From Bacteroides sp. (GTDB lineage Bacteria > Bacteroidota > Bacteroidia > Bacteroidales > Muribaculaceae): a stretch of 64,000 bases of DNA. The DNA lies in contig JAAVDM010000058.1 in the NCBI GenBank assembly GCA_014801815.1, positions 1-64,000 on the forward strand, in the 5' to 3' direction. Of this stretch, positions 33,208 to 41,486 are shown piece after piece. Every line of letters starts with the position of its first letter. Within the stretch, counting starts at the first letter, position 1. A program made the position numbers and the translations under genes. Below the pieces are notes generated by a model. That model was not told where the DNA came from and ran no database searches. It saw only the letters and a program-made list of their open reading frames with translations.

Positions 33208-34374
33208 ATGAACAAGTATTTTATCGGTGCCCTGACAGTATGCGGCACTCTGTCGCTCGGTGCCTGCAGCGATGACAACAAAAATGACAATCCTAATCCC
33301 GACTCAAGTCTCTCTGCGAAAGAGACTATGCTGCGCGAAGTTGCACGCGACTATGTCGAACACAACGTACTTCCCACCTACGAAGCTATGGCGGATGCTG
33401 CCATAGAACTGTTCGAACTTGTGGAGACAATGCAAACCAAGCATGAGGCCGGCACACTCACACAAGCCGATATAAAAGCTGCCTGTGATGCATGGAAAGC
33501 TTCACGCAAAAACTGGGAACTATCAGAATCTTTCCTCTTCGGCCCCGCCGGTGACTATAACATTGACCCGCACATAGATTCATGGCCGCTTGACAAGGCT
33601 GCTATGGACCGTCTGCTCGACCAGATACGTAAAGGTAACGACTACTCTATCGACACCAATCTCGGATACGGTCTACTGGGATTCCATTCTATCGAATACA
33701 TGCTTTTCGAACTTTCCAAGGATGGTAATACCTCTCTCACTCATTCCACCGATTACACTCCCGAAGAGCTTGTCTACCTCGCACTTGTCAGTGAAGACCT
33801 GCGTAATCAGTGTGTATGCCTCGAAGCATCTTGGGCAGGTACAGATAATGTTTCGGCCGCAAAACAGGCAATACTTGAAGACGCAGAACTCGATAAAGAG
33901 AAGAATTACGGTTGGATGATGGCTAATGCAGGACAAGCCGGTTCCATATTCAAGACATATCAGGAGGTAGCCGAAGAAATACTTCAGGGCTGTATCGACA
34001 TCGCCGATGAAGTAGGTAACACCAAGATAGGACGTCCTCACAGTGCCTCGTCAGCCGAGGACCGCAATTACATCGAGTCACCTTATAGCCTCAACTCAAT
34101 CGAGGACTTTGTGGACAATATCATCTCCATACGTAATTCCTACTGTGGTGCCGTGAGCGGTGATGCTTCGGTATCAGATTATGTGGCTTCGGTTGACGCA
34201 GACCTTGACAAGCGTGTACGCAATACAATCGAAGATGTGATAGCCACCATTCAGCTTATTCCGGAACCTCTCGCCAAGAATGCTACTTCTGCCGCTGCAG
34301 GTGCTGCCGTACAGGCTGCCGGTGACGACCTTGTAAGTGTACTCGAAGAGGCTTATCAGGTAGTAGTACGATAA
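33208..34374 (+). CDS. Imelysin-family lipoprotein
   Basis: From the ATG at 33208 the protein is 388 aa, with a lipobox (SLGAC) followed by acidic residues. The imelysin signature GxHxxE is present as GFHSIEYMLFE (about 160-170), and the helical-bundle core SWPLDKAAMDRLLDQI and AWKASRKNWELSESFLFGP match the family (insulin-cleaving membrane protease/IrpA, EfeO-like fold). Members are linked to iron or other metal acquisition at the cell surface. It sits 26 bases after the porin and 21 bases before the di-haem protein. Confidence 0.9.
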   Translation: MNKYFIGALTVCGTLSLGACSDDNKNDNPNPDSSLSAKETMLREVARDYVEHNVLPTYEAMADAAIELFELVETMQTKHEAGTLTQADIKAACDAWKASRKNWELSESFLFGPAGDYNIDPHIDSWPLDKAAMDRLLDQIRKGNDYSIDTNLGYGLLGFHSIEYMLFELSKDGNTSLTHSTDYTPEELVYLALVSEDLRNQCVCLEASWAGTDNVSAAKQAILEDAELDKEKNYGWMMANAGQAGSIFKTYQEVAEEILQGCIDIADEVGNTKIGRPHSASSAEDRNYIESPYSLNSIEDFVDNIISIRNSYCGAVSGDASVSDYVASVDADLDKRVRNTIEDVIATIQLIPEPLAKNATSAAAGAAVQAAGDDLVSVLEEAYQVVVR

Positions 34375-34395
34375 AAATCTTAATCCGAAATTGTA

Positions 34396-36042
34396 ATGAC
34401 ATACCGTAAACCTCACGTTCTCGTCATGTCATTGCTTGCATGTGCAGGCATGACTGCCTGTCAGGACAACGATGAAGTTATAATTGACGAACCGCAGACA
34501 GAATTTCCTGACTGGTATTATTCCGGCGGACAGCTCGGCACTTCGTTCCTGAGTACTGCCAATGCTTTCGAGCAGCCGGCCGCTGCTGTCGAAAATGCAG
34601 GTCTGTACCTGAGTTTCAAGAACGGTGAAGCTCTGTTTGAAAAGCCTTTTATGCAGAATCAGGATGGTACACGCAGCGGTCTCGGCCCGGCTTACATACG
34701 CACCTCCTGTATGCACTGTCACCCGGGTTACAGTCACGGACAAAGAGTACCTGAAGGGTCATTCAATACCAACGAAATCGGCAACGGCTGTCTGTTGGTA
34801 GTCTATAACCGTGCTACCGACGCCTATGTCAGCTGGCTGGCAGGTATGCCTCAGGGTCATGCTATAGCTCCATTCAAGGCTCCGGTCGACGAAAGCCGCA
34901 TCAGTGTGCGGTGGCTCGAAGCCACTGACGAATGGGGTAACCGCTTTGACGACGGTGAAACATATTCACTCATTTATCCTGAGGTAAAAATGCCTCTGGA
35001 TGCGGTCTATGCCTACCGTCAGGGTTATCCTATAACTGATGATTACGAAGTGCGTCTCGAAAGCACTATCGGTATCTACGGTACCGGTCTGCTGGATGCG
35101 ATACCTGACAATGCCCTTCTCGAACAATACAGACAGGAGGAAAAAGACGGTTATATGCCTAACGGTCTCAACACTGCCTTCTTCGCCGGTGGCGAATGGC
35201 AGAGTCTTTATGCCAATTCGCTTCAGGGTGACGGCACCGGTTATCCGCGCCGTTACACCTACGCTCTGTCACGCGGCCCGCTGCAGGACGCTGCCGGCGC
35301 CAACGCTATATGGAACATTACTAACGTGACCCGCAGTGACCGCCGCTATCACTATCTTGACGCCGCCGGCTCATGGGCTACATGCTCGGCTGCCGACCCT
35401 GAAGTACAGGCAGGCTTCGATGAATATATAGCGCGTATCGACCCCAATCATTCACACGCTGAATGGTGGGAAGGCGATATGGAACAGCGTATCCTCAGCT
35501 ATCTTAATTCACGAGATCTTCCTGTCGAGATGACTGACGCCGAATATACCGACCTTATGGTATGGCATCGCGGTCTTGCCGTACCTGCCGTACGTGGTAT
35601 AGATGACCCCGAAGTGTTGCGTGGCCGTGAAGTATTTGAGGAAATAGGCTGTGCATACTGTCACCGTCCTTCATGGACTACCGGAGATGACGCGGTACGC
35701 GACCCGGCTAAGTTCTTCACCAAAGGTAACGAACTGCCGCGCTTCCCGTCACAGACAATATGGCCCTACACCGATATGGTACAGCACAAACTCTGCATGG
35801 TTAATGACATCCGCACCGGTTGGTGTCGTACAACACCACTTTGGGGACGCGGTCTGCACCAGCGTACCACCGGTTCGGCAGCTGCCGACCGTCTGCATGA
35901 CTGTCGTGCCCGCAATGCTATGGAAGCTATAATGTGGCATGGTTACTCCACACAGAGTGACGCCCGCCGTAGTATCGAGCTTTTCCGAGCTCTGCCCAAA
36001 ACCGACCGAGATGCCGTAGTGAGATTTGTTGATGCAATATGA
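34396..36042 (+). CDS. Di-haem oxidoreductase lipoprotein (DHOR)
   Basis: A 548-aa c-type cytochrome of the DHOR (putative thiol oxidoreductase) family. The N-terminus has a lipobox (GMTAC), and two haem-attachment motifs are visible: CMHCH (about 106-110, in SCMHCHPGYSHGQ) and CAYCH (about 418-422, in GCAYCHRPSW). The family is repeatedly found with imelysins in Bacteroidota, where a role in metal redox during uptake is suspected. It overlaps the haem-lyase gene CcsBA by 4 bases, so the maturation factor is made together with its likely client. Confidence 0.88.
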   Translation: MTYRKPHVLVMSLLACAGMTACQDNDEVIIDEPQTEFPDWYYSGGQLGTSFLSTANAFEQPAAAVENAGLYLSFKNGEALFEKPFMQNQDGTRSGLGPAYIRTSCMHCHPGYSHGQRVPEGSFNTNEIGNGCLLVVYNRATDAYVSWLAGMPQGHAIAPFKAPVDESRISVRWLEATDEWGNRFDDGETYSLIYPEVKMPLDAVYAYRQGYPITDDYEVRLESTIGIYGTGLLDAIPDNALLEQYRQEEKDGYMPNGLNTAFFAGGEWQSLYANSLQGDGTGYPRRYTYALSRGPLQDAAGANAIWNITNVTRSDRRYHYLDAAGSWATCSAADPEVQAGFDEYIARIDPNHSHAEWWEGDMEQRILSYLNSRDLPVEMTDAEYTDLMVWHRGLAVPAVRGIDDPEVLRGREVFEEIGCAYCHRPSWTTGDDAVRDPAKFFTKGNELPRFPSQTIWPYTDMVQHKLCMVNDIRTGWCRTTPLWGRGLHQRTTGSAAADRLHDCRARNAMEAIMWHGYSTQSDARRSIELFRALPKTDRDAVVRFVDAI

Positions 36043-38144
36043 CGGCGCGTATCTCTTTTATCTTTCTTGGTCTGATCACGCTGGCGCTTATTACAGCTAC
36101 GGTTATTGAAAAATGCGCCGGACCCGGGGCGGCTATTCAGGGTGTCTATACGGCACCCTGGATGGTCGCCCTTTGGGTGCTTTGTGCCGTAACAGCCATG
36201 ACTGCTGTATGCCGGCGATACATGCGTCTCCCCGTACTGCTCCTTCATGCCGCGCTGGTTGTTATCCTCATTGGTGCAGGAGTCACACATTACATAGGCG
36301 TACAGGATACTGTCACCCTGCAGGAGGGTAAAACAGTCTGCAATACATCTGACAGCGGAGACGCGTATCATCTGCCATTCTCCATAGAACTGCTTGAATG
36401 TGGCACACGCTATATTCCGGCAACCTCGGCACCGGCCGATTTCTACTCCGTACTACGTCTCAGCTGGCCTGACGGACGTGTCCGTGAGGCGGAAGTGTCA
36501 GTAGAACACTTCCTTGATGTAGACAATTACCGTTTCTGTCAGAACAGTATAGGTCAGGATACTTCGGTTCTCACAGTCAATTATGACCCCTGGGGCACCG
36601 GGCTGAGTTATACCGGGTATTTTCTCCTTTTCGCAGCTATGGCAGCGATGCTGGCCGACCCGAAAGGACATTTCCGGCGTCTATATCGTTCAGTTACTGT
36701 TGGAGTAATGGCTATAGTTACTGTTGGAGCATGGGCGGCATCCGATACCTCACCACGTGTGTTGCAGAAGCCACTGGCACGAAGTTTCGGCGAATTGTAC
36801 ATATATGACGGTGCCCACGTACGCTCTATGAGTGCTTATGCCCGCGACTGGCTTGTGAAAATGCACGGTTCTGCATCATATCATGGTCTTACCCCCGAAC
36901 AAGTGATGACAGGCTTCATCTTCTATTATGATGACTGGGCAAAGGAACCTCTGATTAAGCTCGGCAGCGAACGGGCACGTAAAGCGGCCGGAGTCAAAGG
37001 TAAATTTGCCGCTCTGAATGATTTCGGTTCATCTGCCGGTTATGTGCTCGAACCGCTTATGAAAGATGCAGATACACGTCTGCGTTCCGACAATGAAAGG
37101 GTCGCCCTGCTCACACGTACCGTCACCGGAAAGGCCCTTGCTATATTGCCCGATATCATGTCTGACAGTACCGGTATAGGCTGGCTCACGATAGCCGATA
37201 TCTATTGTTCTCAGCTCGAAGAGGCAGCCCGTTTCATTTCACACGGACAATACCGGGCTGCTGACAATTCTTTCAGACAGCTACGCCAATGGCAAGATTC
37301 CGTCTTGGGAGATGCCGCACCTCCGGCACTACGACTGAAAGCCGAACGTATCTATATCCAGCTATTCCTCCCCTTACCCGCTGCGTTGCTTATGATAGCC
37401 GCAGCAGTAGCGATGTTGTGTGTAGGAAACGGAGGCAGACTGTCACGGCGATGGCGTACGGTTATTCTGATTACAGCCGGTATGGTATGGGTATGGTTGT
37501 GTATTATCTTAGGGTTACGCTGGTATGTCGGAGGTCACATACCTCTGGCATCGGGTCCGGACACTATGCTTGTACTGGCATGGATATGCTGTGGCATTGC
37601 TCTGTGGACTACTCTTTGCGGTACCGCCATAGCTCCGGCGGCCATGATAGCCTCCGGTGTGGCAATGGCAGTAGCAGCTATGGGAGTACGTGAACCGGCT
37701 ATCGGTCAGCTTGTGCCGGCACTGACTTCACCATTACTCTCCGTACATGTTATGCTGGTGATGTGTGCATACGCCTTATTACTGATGTGTGCTGTCAATT
37801 CGCTGCGGCTACTGTGTTCACGTCCGACACCTGAAGATGCACGACGTACGGCTGACATCTCATTGTTGATGCTGTATCCGGCCGAGATGCTCTTAGGAGC
37901 GGGTATCTTTGTAGGCGCTATCTGGGCCAATCAATCATGGGGACGTTACTGGGGCTGGGATCCTAAGGAGACGTGGGCCCTCATCACTTTCTTTGTCTAC
38001 TGTCTTCCATTTCACTCCCGGGTACTTCCGGCACTGAAACGTCCGCGTACTCTGTCATGGTTCCTCACGCTGGCCTTTCTGACCGTCCTTATGACTTGGT
38101 TCGGAGTCAATTACCTTCTTACAGGACTGCATAGTTATGCATGA
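36039..38144 (+). CDS. Cytochrome c biogenesis protein CcsBA (ResB-ResC fusion)
   Basis: A 701-aa membrane protein combining a ResB-like N-terminal half (three helices, then a large periplasmic region about 70-440) with a ResC/CcsA-like C-terminal half. The haem-handling tryptophan-rich WWD motif WANQSWGRYWGWDPKETW is near residue 640, with flanking His in HVMLVMC and LPFHSR. It exports haem and attaches it to CxxCH motifs. Here it immediately follows, and overlaps, a gene with two CxxCH motifs. Confidence 0.9.
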   Translation: MTARISFIFLGLITLALITATVIEKCAGPGAAIQGVYTAPWMVALWVLCAVTAMTAVCRRYMRLPVLLLHAALVVILIGAGVTHYIGVQDTVTLQEGKTVCNTSDSGDAYHLPFSIELLECGTRYIPATSAPADFYSVLRLSWPDGRVREAEVSVEHFLDVDNYRFCQNSIGQDTSVLTVNYDPWGTGLSYTGYFLLFAAMAAMLADPKGHFRRLYRSVTVGVMAIVTVGAWAASDTSPRVLQKPLARSFGELYIYDGAHVRSMSAYARDWLVKMHGSASYHGLTPEQVMTGFIFYYDDWAKEPLIKLGSERARKAAGVKGKFAALNDFGSSAGYVLEPLMKDADTRLRSDNERVALLTRTVTGKALAILPDIMSDSTGIGWLTIADIYCSQLEEAARFISHGQYRAADNSFRQLRQWQDSVLGDAAPPALRLKAERIYIQLFLPLPAALLMIAAAVAMLCVGNGGRLSRRWRTVILITAGMVWVWLCIILGLRWYVGGHIPLASGPDTMLVLAWICCGIALWTTLCGTAIAPAAMIASGVAMAVAAMGVREPAIGQLVPALTSPLLSVHVMLVMCAYALLLMCAVNSLRLLCSRPTPEDARRTADISLLMLYPAEMLLGAGIFVGAIWANQSWGRYWGWDPKETWALITFFVYCLPFHSRVLPALKRPRTLSWFLTLAFLTVLMTWFGVNYLLTGLHSYA

Positions 38145-38297
38145 TATAGGGAATAGAAATATATACTTATTTTCTATTTTAACATTTTTTAAGTACCTAT
38201 AACCTAATTTTATTCTTTTTTCTATCTAAATTTGCCGTAGACATTACGGCTTTTTTTATTCGTCTGAAGTGTCTGCCAATAATTTTCCATAAACCCA

Positions 38298-38786
38298 ATG
38301 TCTATGAGAACTATTTCCCTATTGCTCGGCATGGCCCTGCTTGGCTCCGGCAGTCTCCGCGCCGCTGACGAGCTGCATGTGGTATGTTCCGATGCCGACG
38401 GCGGAGTTGTTACCGAGACAGCTGTTGATCTTGAAAGCTCAATACGCTTTGCAGACGGCAATGTCGAAGTTTACAAAGGCGGTATGCTTGTCAGCACCGC
38501 ACCGCTCCTGTCGGTATCGAACATCACATTCAAGTCAGAAACGGTCACTGCTGTTGAAACTGTGACAGCTTCAACACTGCGTCTGGTATCAAATCATGTC
38601 GATAACCTTCTTGTGTTTGCAGGCTCAATTCCTGAGAATGCCTCGCTGCGTATAACCGCTCTTGACGGCAGCACACGTCTGCAACTCAACAGCTGGCAAG
38701 GTGATGCAGTCAATGTAACCGGTCTAACCCCGGGTCTTTATTTTGTAACTGTCGGTAAGACAACCTTTAAATTTATAAAAAAATGA
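38298..38786 (+). CDS. Small exported protein with sorting-like tail
   Basis: A 162-aa protein with a signal peptide (about 3-22, TISLLLGMALLGSGSLRAA). The middle (about 28-90) is beta-rich. The end (ASLRITALDGSTRLQLNSWQGDAVNVTGLTPGLYFVTVGKTTFKFIKK) has the strand pattern of a type IX sorting domain. It overlaps the next gene by 4 bases. A -7-like TAAATTTG at 38227-38234 lies upstream. Function unknown; it likely acts with the next exported protein. Confidence 0.75.
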   Translation: MSMRTISLLLGMALLGSGSLRAADELHVVCSDADGGVVTETAVDLESSIRFADGNVEVYKGGMLVSTAPLLSVSNITFKSETVTAVETVTASTLRLVSNHVDNLLVFAGSIPENASLRITALDGSTRLQLNSWQGDAVNVTGLTPGLYFVTVGKTTFKFIKK

Positions 38787-40093
38787 AACGATTCCCGATA
38801 CTTCTTGCTTCTCTCCTTACAGCCACTGCTCCCATACTGGCTCAGAATGAAGAAAATGTCCCCAACCGCATACTTGTTACCGATGAACTTGGCAGCTATA
38901 CCGGCTACGTGCTTGACCGTGTAAGCGGCATCAACTTCGGTTATGTAGAGGGTGAAGTAGCCGCCAAAATCGATCTCGACGGCTATGATCTCAGTATGCT
39001 TGACCTTTCAATCACACGCACTCCTTCATGCGAAGGCTTCAAGATTACGGTGATTCCCGCAGTTATAGCCAATCAGCTCACCAATGACCTTCAGGCCATT
39101 TCCTATATCAACCGCTATACTTCCGATGTTTACTATCAGGATTTCAGCGCTGCACAGCTTACAGGTCTTGAACTTAACCCTGACACAGAGTATGCTGTTA
39201 TGACTGTCGGCATCGACCGTTACGGTTGCCAATGTGACGTTGATAAGGTATTCTTCCGTACAGACCCGCCTGAGATTGTCGGCAATCCTCATGTTGAGAT
39301 TACTGTGGACGAAACTACTCTCACTTCGTTTACTCTCACCTTCACTCCCAACGAAGATGTGGCTGCTTACTACTGCGTAGCCGGTGAAAAGGGCACTATG
39401 CAGAGTCAGTATGATATGTTCGCTCCCATGTTCGGTTTTACAAATTTCAACCAGATGATTCAGCAGTGGGGTCTGCAGGAAACCGAAACTACCACAAAGA
39501 CATGGAGCAGTATGGCACCTAATACCGAGTATGAGGTATTCGTGGCTATGCTTGACGTTAACGGCAATTTCGCTCCCTACGAGGTATTTGAGGTATCGAC
39601 AGTTGCTCTCGGCGGTCCCGGTGAGGCTACCGTCTCAATAACCCTCGGTGACTATATGCTCACTGACTGGTGGGGTGAGATGCTACCCAGCCAGTTCATC
39701 ACTTTCACTCCTAATGATCAGGCAAGCTGCTACCGTCTCGGTGTGTATCGTGCCGAAGCCTATAATGAGGACAAAGAGGCTATCATCGCCGACCTGTGCA
39801 GTGACCCGTGGATGCCTACCTCCAACTGGTTCTTCTACGAAACTCTCACCACAGATTTCCAGATTGACCCGCAGAGCGAATGTGTGGCCATAGCCGCTGC
39901 CAAGAATATCAACGGCGAATGGGGCAGAGTCACTGAACTTGCTTTCACCACACCTGATGTTGTCGGACAGGCTCAGGCTTATGCACCTGCAGCTCCATCT
40001 ACCAAAGTACGGACTCGTCTTGTTCCCGTTGAAAAGCACCAGCTCGGAACAATACCTACCATGCGTCCGAGACTTACTCCCAGATTGAAATAA
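38783..40093 (+). CDS. Exported protein with fibronectin-III-like domains
   Basis: A 436-aa secreted protein with signal peptide 1-20 (ILAQ). At least two FN3-like or Ig-like beta-sandwiches are suggested by repeated segments: LNPDTEYAVMTVGIDRYG at about 133-150 and MAPNTEYEVFVAMLDVNGN at about 235-253, each ending in a tyrosine-corner-like pattern. WFFYETLTTDFQIDP precedes a third partial unit. No sorting tail is evident: the C-terminus is basic and Pro-rich. Likely a cell-surface or secreted structural/binding protein. Confidence 0.72.
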   Translation: MKRFPILLASLLTATAPILAQNEENVPNRILVTDELGSYTGYVLDRVSGINFGYVEGEVAAKIDLDGYDLSMLDLSITRTPSCEGFKITVIPAVIANQLTNDLQAISYINRYTSDVYYQDFSAAQLTGLELNPDTEYAVMTVGIDRYGCQCDVDKVFFRTDPPEIVGNPHVEITVDETTLTSFTLTFTPNEDVAAYYCVAGEKGTMQSQYDMFAPMFGFTNFNQMIQQWGLQETETTTKTWSSMAPNTEYEVFVAMLDVNGNFAPYEVFEVSTVALGGPGEATVSITLGDYMLTDWWGEMLPSQFITFTPNDQASCYRLGVYRAEAYNEDKEAIIADLCSDPWMPTSNWFFYETLTTDFQIDPQSECVAIAAAKNINGEWGRVTELAFTTPDVVGQAQAYAPAAPSTKVRTRLVPVEKHQLGTIPTMRPRLTPRLK

Positions 40094-40099
40094 ATCCTG

Positions 40100-40164
40100 A
40101 AGTATAAAATAGAATTACCGGAACAGTAGCATTGCTACTGTTCCGGTAATTCTATTTTATACTT
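40100..40164. terminator. 31-bp perfect-stem bidirectional terminator
   Basis: Perfect 31-base arms (40100-40130 and 40134-40164) with a 3-base loop, between the convergent FN3-like and ThrE genes. Confidence 0.8.
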
Positions 40165-40190
40165 CTTTTCCGGTTATTCGGCCATGCTTT

Positions 40191-40676
40191 TCAGTCACGC
40201 GTACTTGTGTAGGCCATACGCTTAAATATCATTATAGGTATCAGCTGGCCGACGACCATACCTAACACCACGAAAAGGCAGGTCAAACCATTAAATTCTA
40301 TCAGATAGAAATAGTGACCGAATTCTTCCTCGCCGTTGGCTGACAATGCCAACATAAATGCCTGCAAAGTGCGGTAAGCATAGAGTCCCGGTATCATTGG
40401 CAGCAAAGCCGGATAGCTGAACACCTCCGGCGGACACTTGACACGCGGTGCTATGAACACAGCCAGCAGCCCGACCAAAAACGCTCCGGCCAACGAGGCG
40501 AACACAAGACTGAAACCGGCAAAAGTCATCAGACTGTAACGTCCTATATGACCTATGGCGGCTATAAGGGCACAGTATTTGTAAGCAACACGCGGAGGAT
40601 TGCTGATTGCAGCGAAGCCTACACCGGCTATAGCGGCGAAAAGGCCGTCCTGAAGTATTCCGAGCAGTACATTCAT
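40191..40676 (-). CDS. Threonine/serine exporter, small subunit (ThrE_2 type)
   Basis: A 161-aa membrane protein with about five helices (LLGILQDGLFAAIAGVGFAAISNPP, AALIGH.., LVFASLAGAFLVGLLAVFIAP) and the conserved loop FSYPALLPMIPGLYAYR. It corresponds to the C-terminal domain of ThrE, encoded separately from the larger DUF1212-type subunit 7 bases upstream. The two together form a split amino-acid exporter of the inner membrane. Confidence 0.88.
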   Translation of the reverse strand: MNVLLGILQDGLFAAIAGVGFAAISNPPRVAYKYCALIAAIGHIGRYSLMTFAGFSLVFASLAGAFLVGLLAVFIAPRVKCPPEVFSYPALLPMIPGLYAYRTLQAFMLALSANGEEEFGHYFYLIEFNGLTCLFVVLGMVVGQLIPIMIFKRMAYTSTRD

Positions 40677-40683
40677 AATTTCG

Positions 40684-41478
40684 TCAGGATAATATCTGTA
40701 TATTCATCAGCATTACCGCTACTGTCATTCCCAACGCTATACACCCTGTCAGCACAAGTGCGTTGGCAAGACGGCTATAACCGCTCAGATAGTGTGAACT
40801 CAGCAGGTCACTGACACTATTTATATAAGGTATTCCGGGTATAAGATATAGCACACTCGTACCAACAGCAATGTCAGGCGTCGATGTACAACCTATGGCA
40901 TAACCTACACACGAAATCAGTGCCGACAGAAAGGCACACGCTATCACCACAAGTTTGATGTCGGCATGACGTCCGAGCATCACAAGTTTCAGACTGTAGC
41001 CTGCCATTGTCGCCGCCGCTACTATGGCCATAGCCATAGGGTCGCCGCCGAACAGACGACAAAAAGAGGCATTGGCAGCCGAAACCAGCAGCGCAAGATA
41101 CCACTGGTTGATGCGGGGCGCAGTCTTGATACGTTCGAACAGACGGCGTGCCTCGGCAAAGTCCACACGTCCTTCAGCCACTTTCCAGCTGAGTTTACTC
41201 AGCTGTGTGTTAATATTGAAACTTACAGGCACATGCGCAAGACTGCTGGTGTGATGGAATGTACGGCCGTCACGCGGGTCGCACAATGTTATTGACATGT
41301 GAGAAGGAAGAATTATGATATCAGCCTCCACACCGGCCACATCGGCCATACGACTCACATTGCGGGTGATACGTGTGCAGGTGGCGCCGCATGCCAGCAG
41401 ACAGGCGGCATATTCGGTCAGAAAGCGGCACACCTCGTGCATGTTGAGGCTTTTATCGTGTTGTTGACAGGTATTCAT
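40684..41478 (-). CDS. Threonine/serine exporter, large subunit (ThrE, DUF1212 type)
   Basis: A 264-aa protein. A soluble N-terminal half (about 1-120, with CGATCTRITRNVSRMADVAGVEADIIILPSHM) is followed by about five membrane helices (LALLVSAANASFCRLFGG, LVVIACAFLSALISCVGYAIG, TSVLYLIPGIPYINSVSDLL). This matches the N-terminal part of the split ThrE exporter. Its stop lies 7 bases from the small-subunit start and its own start 8 bases after the helicase stop. Confidence 0.9.
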   Translation of the reverse strand: MNTCQQHDKSLNMHEVCRFLTEYAACLLACGATCTRITRNVSRMADVAGVEADIIILPSHMSITLCDPRDGRTFHHTSSLAHVPVSFNINTQLSKLSWKVAEGRVDFAEARRLFERIKTAPRINQWYLALLVSAANASFCRLFGGDPMAMAIVAAATMAGYSLKLVMLGRHADIKLVVIACAFLSALISCVGYAIGCTSTPDIAVGTSVLYLIPGIPYINSVSDLLSSHYLSGYSRLANALVLTGCIALGMTVAVMLMNIQILS

Positions 41479-41486
41479 AGCTCAAA

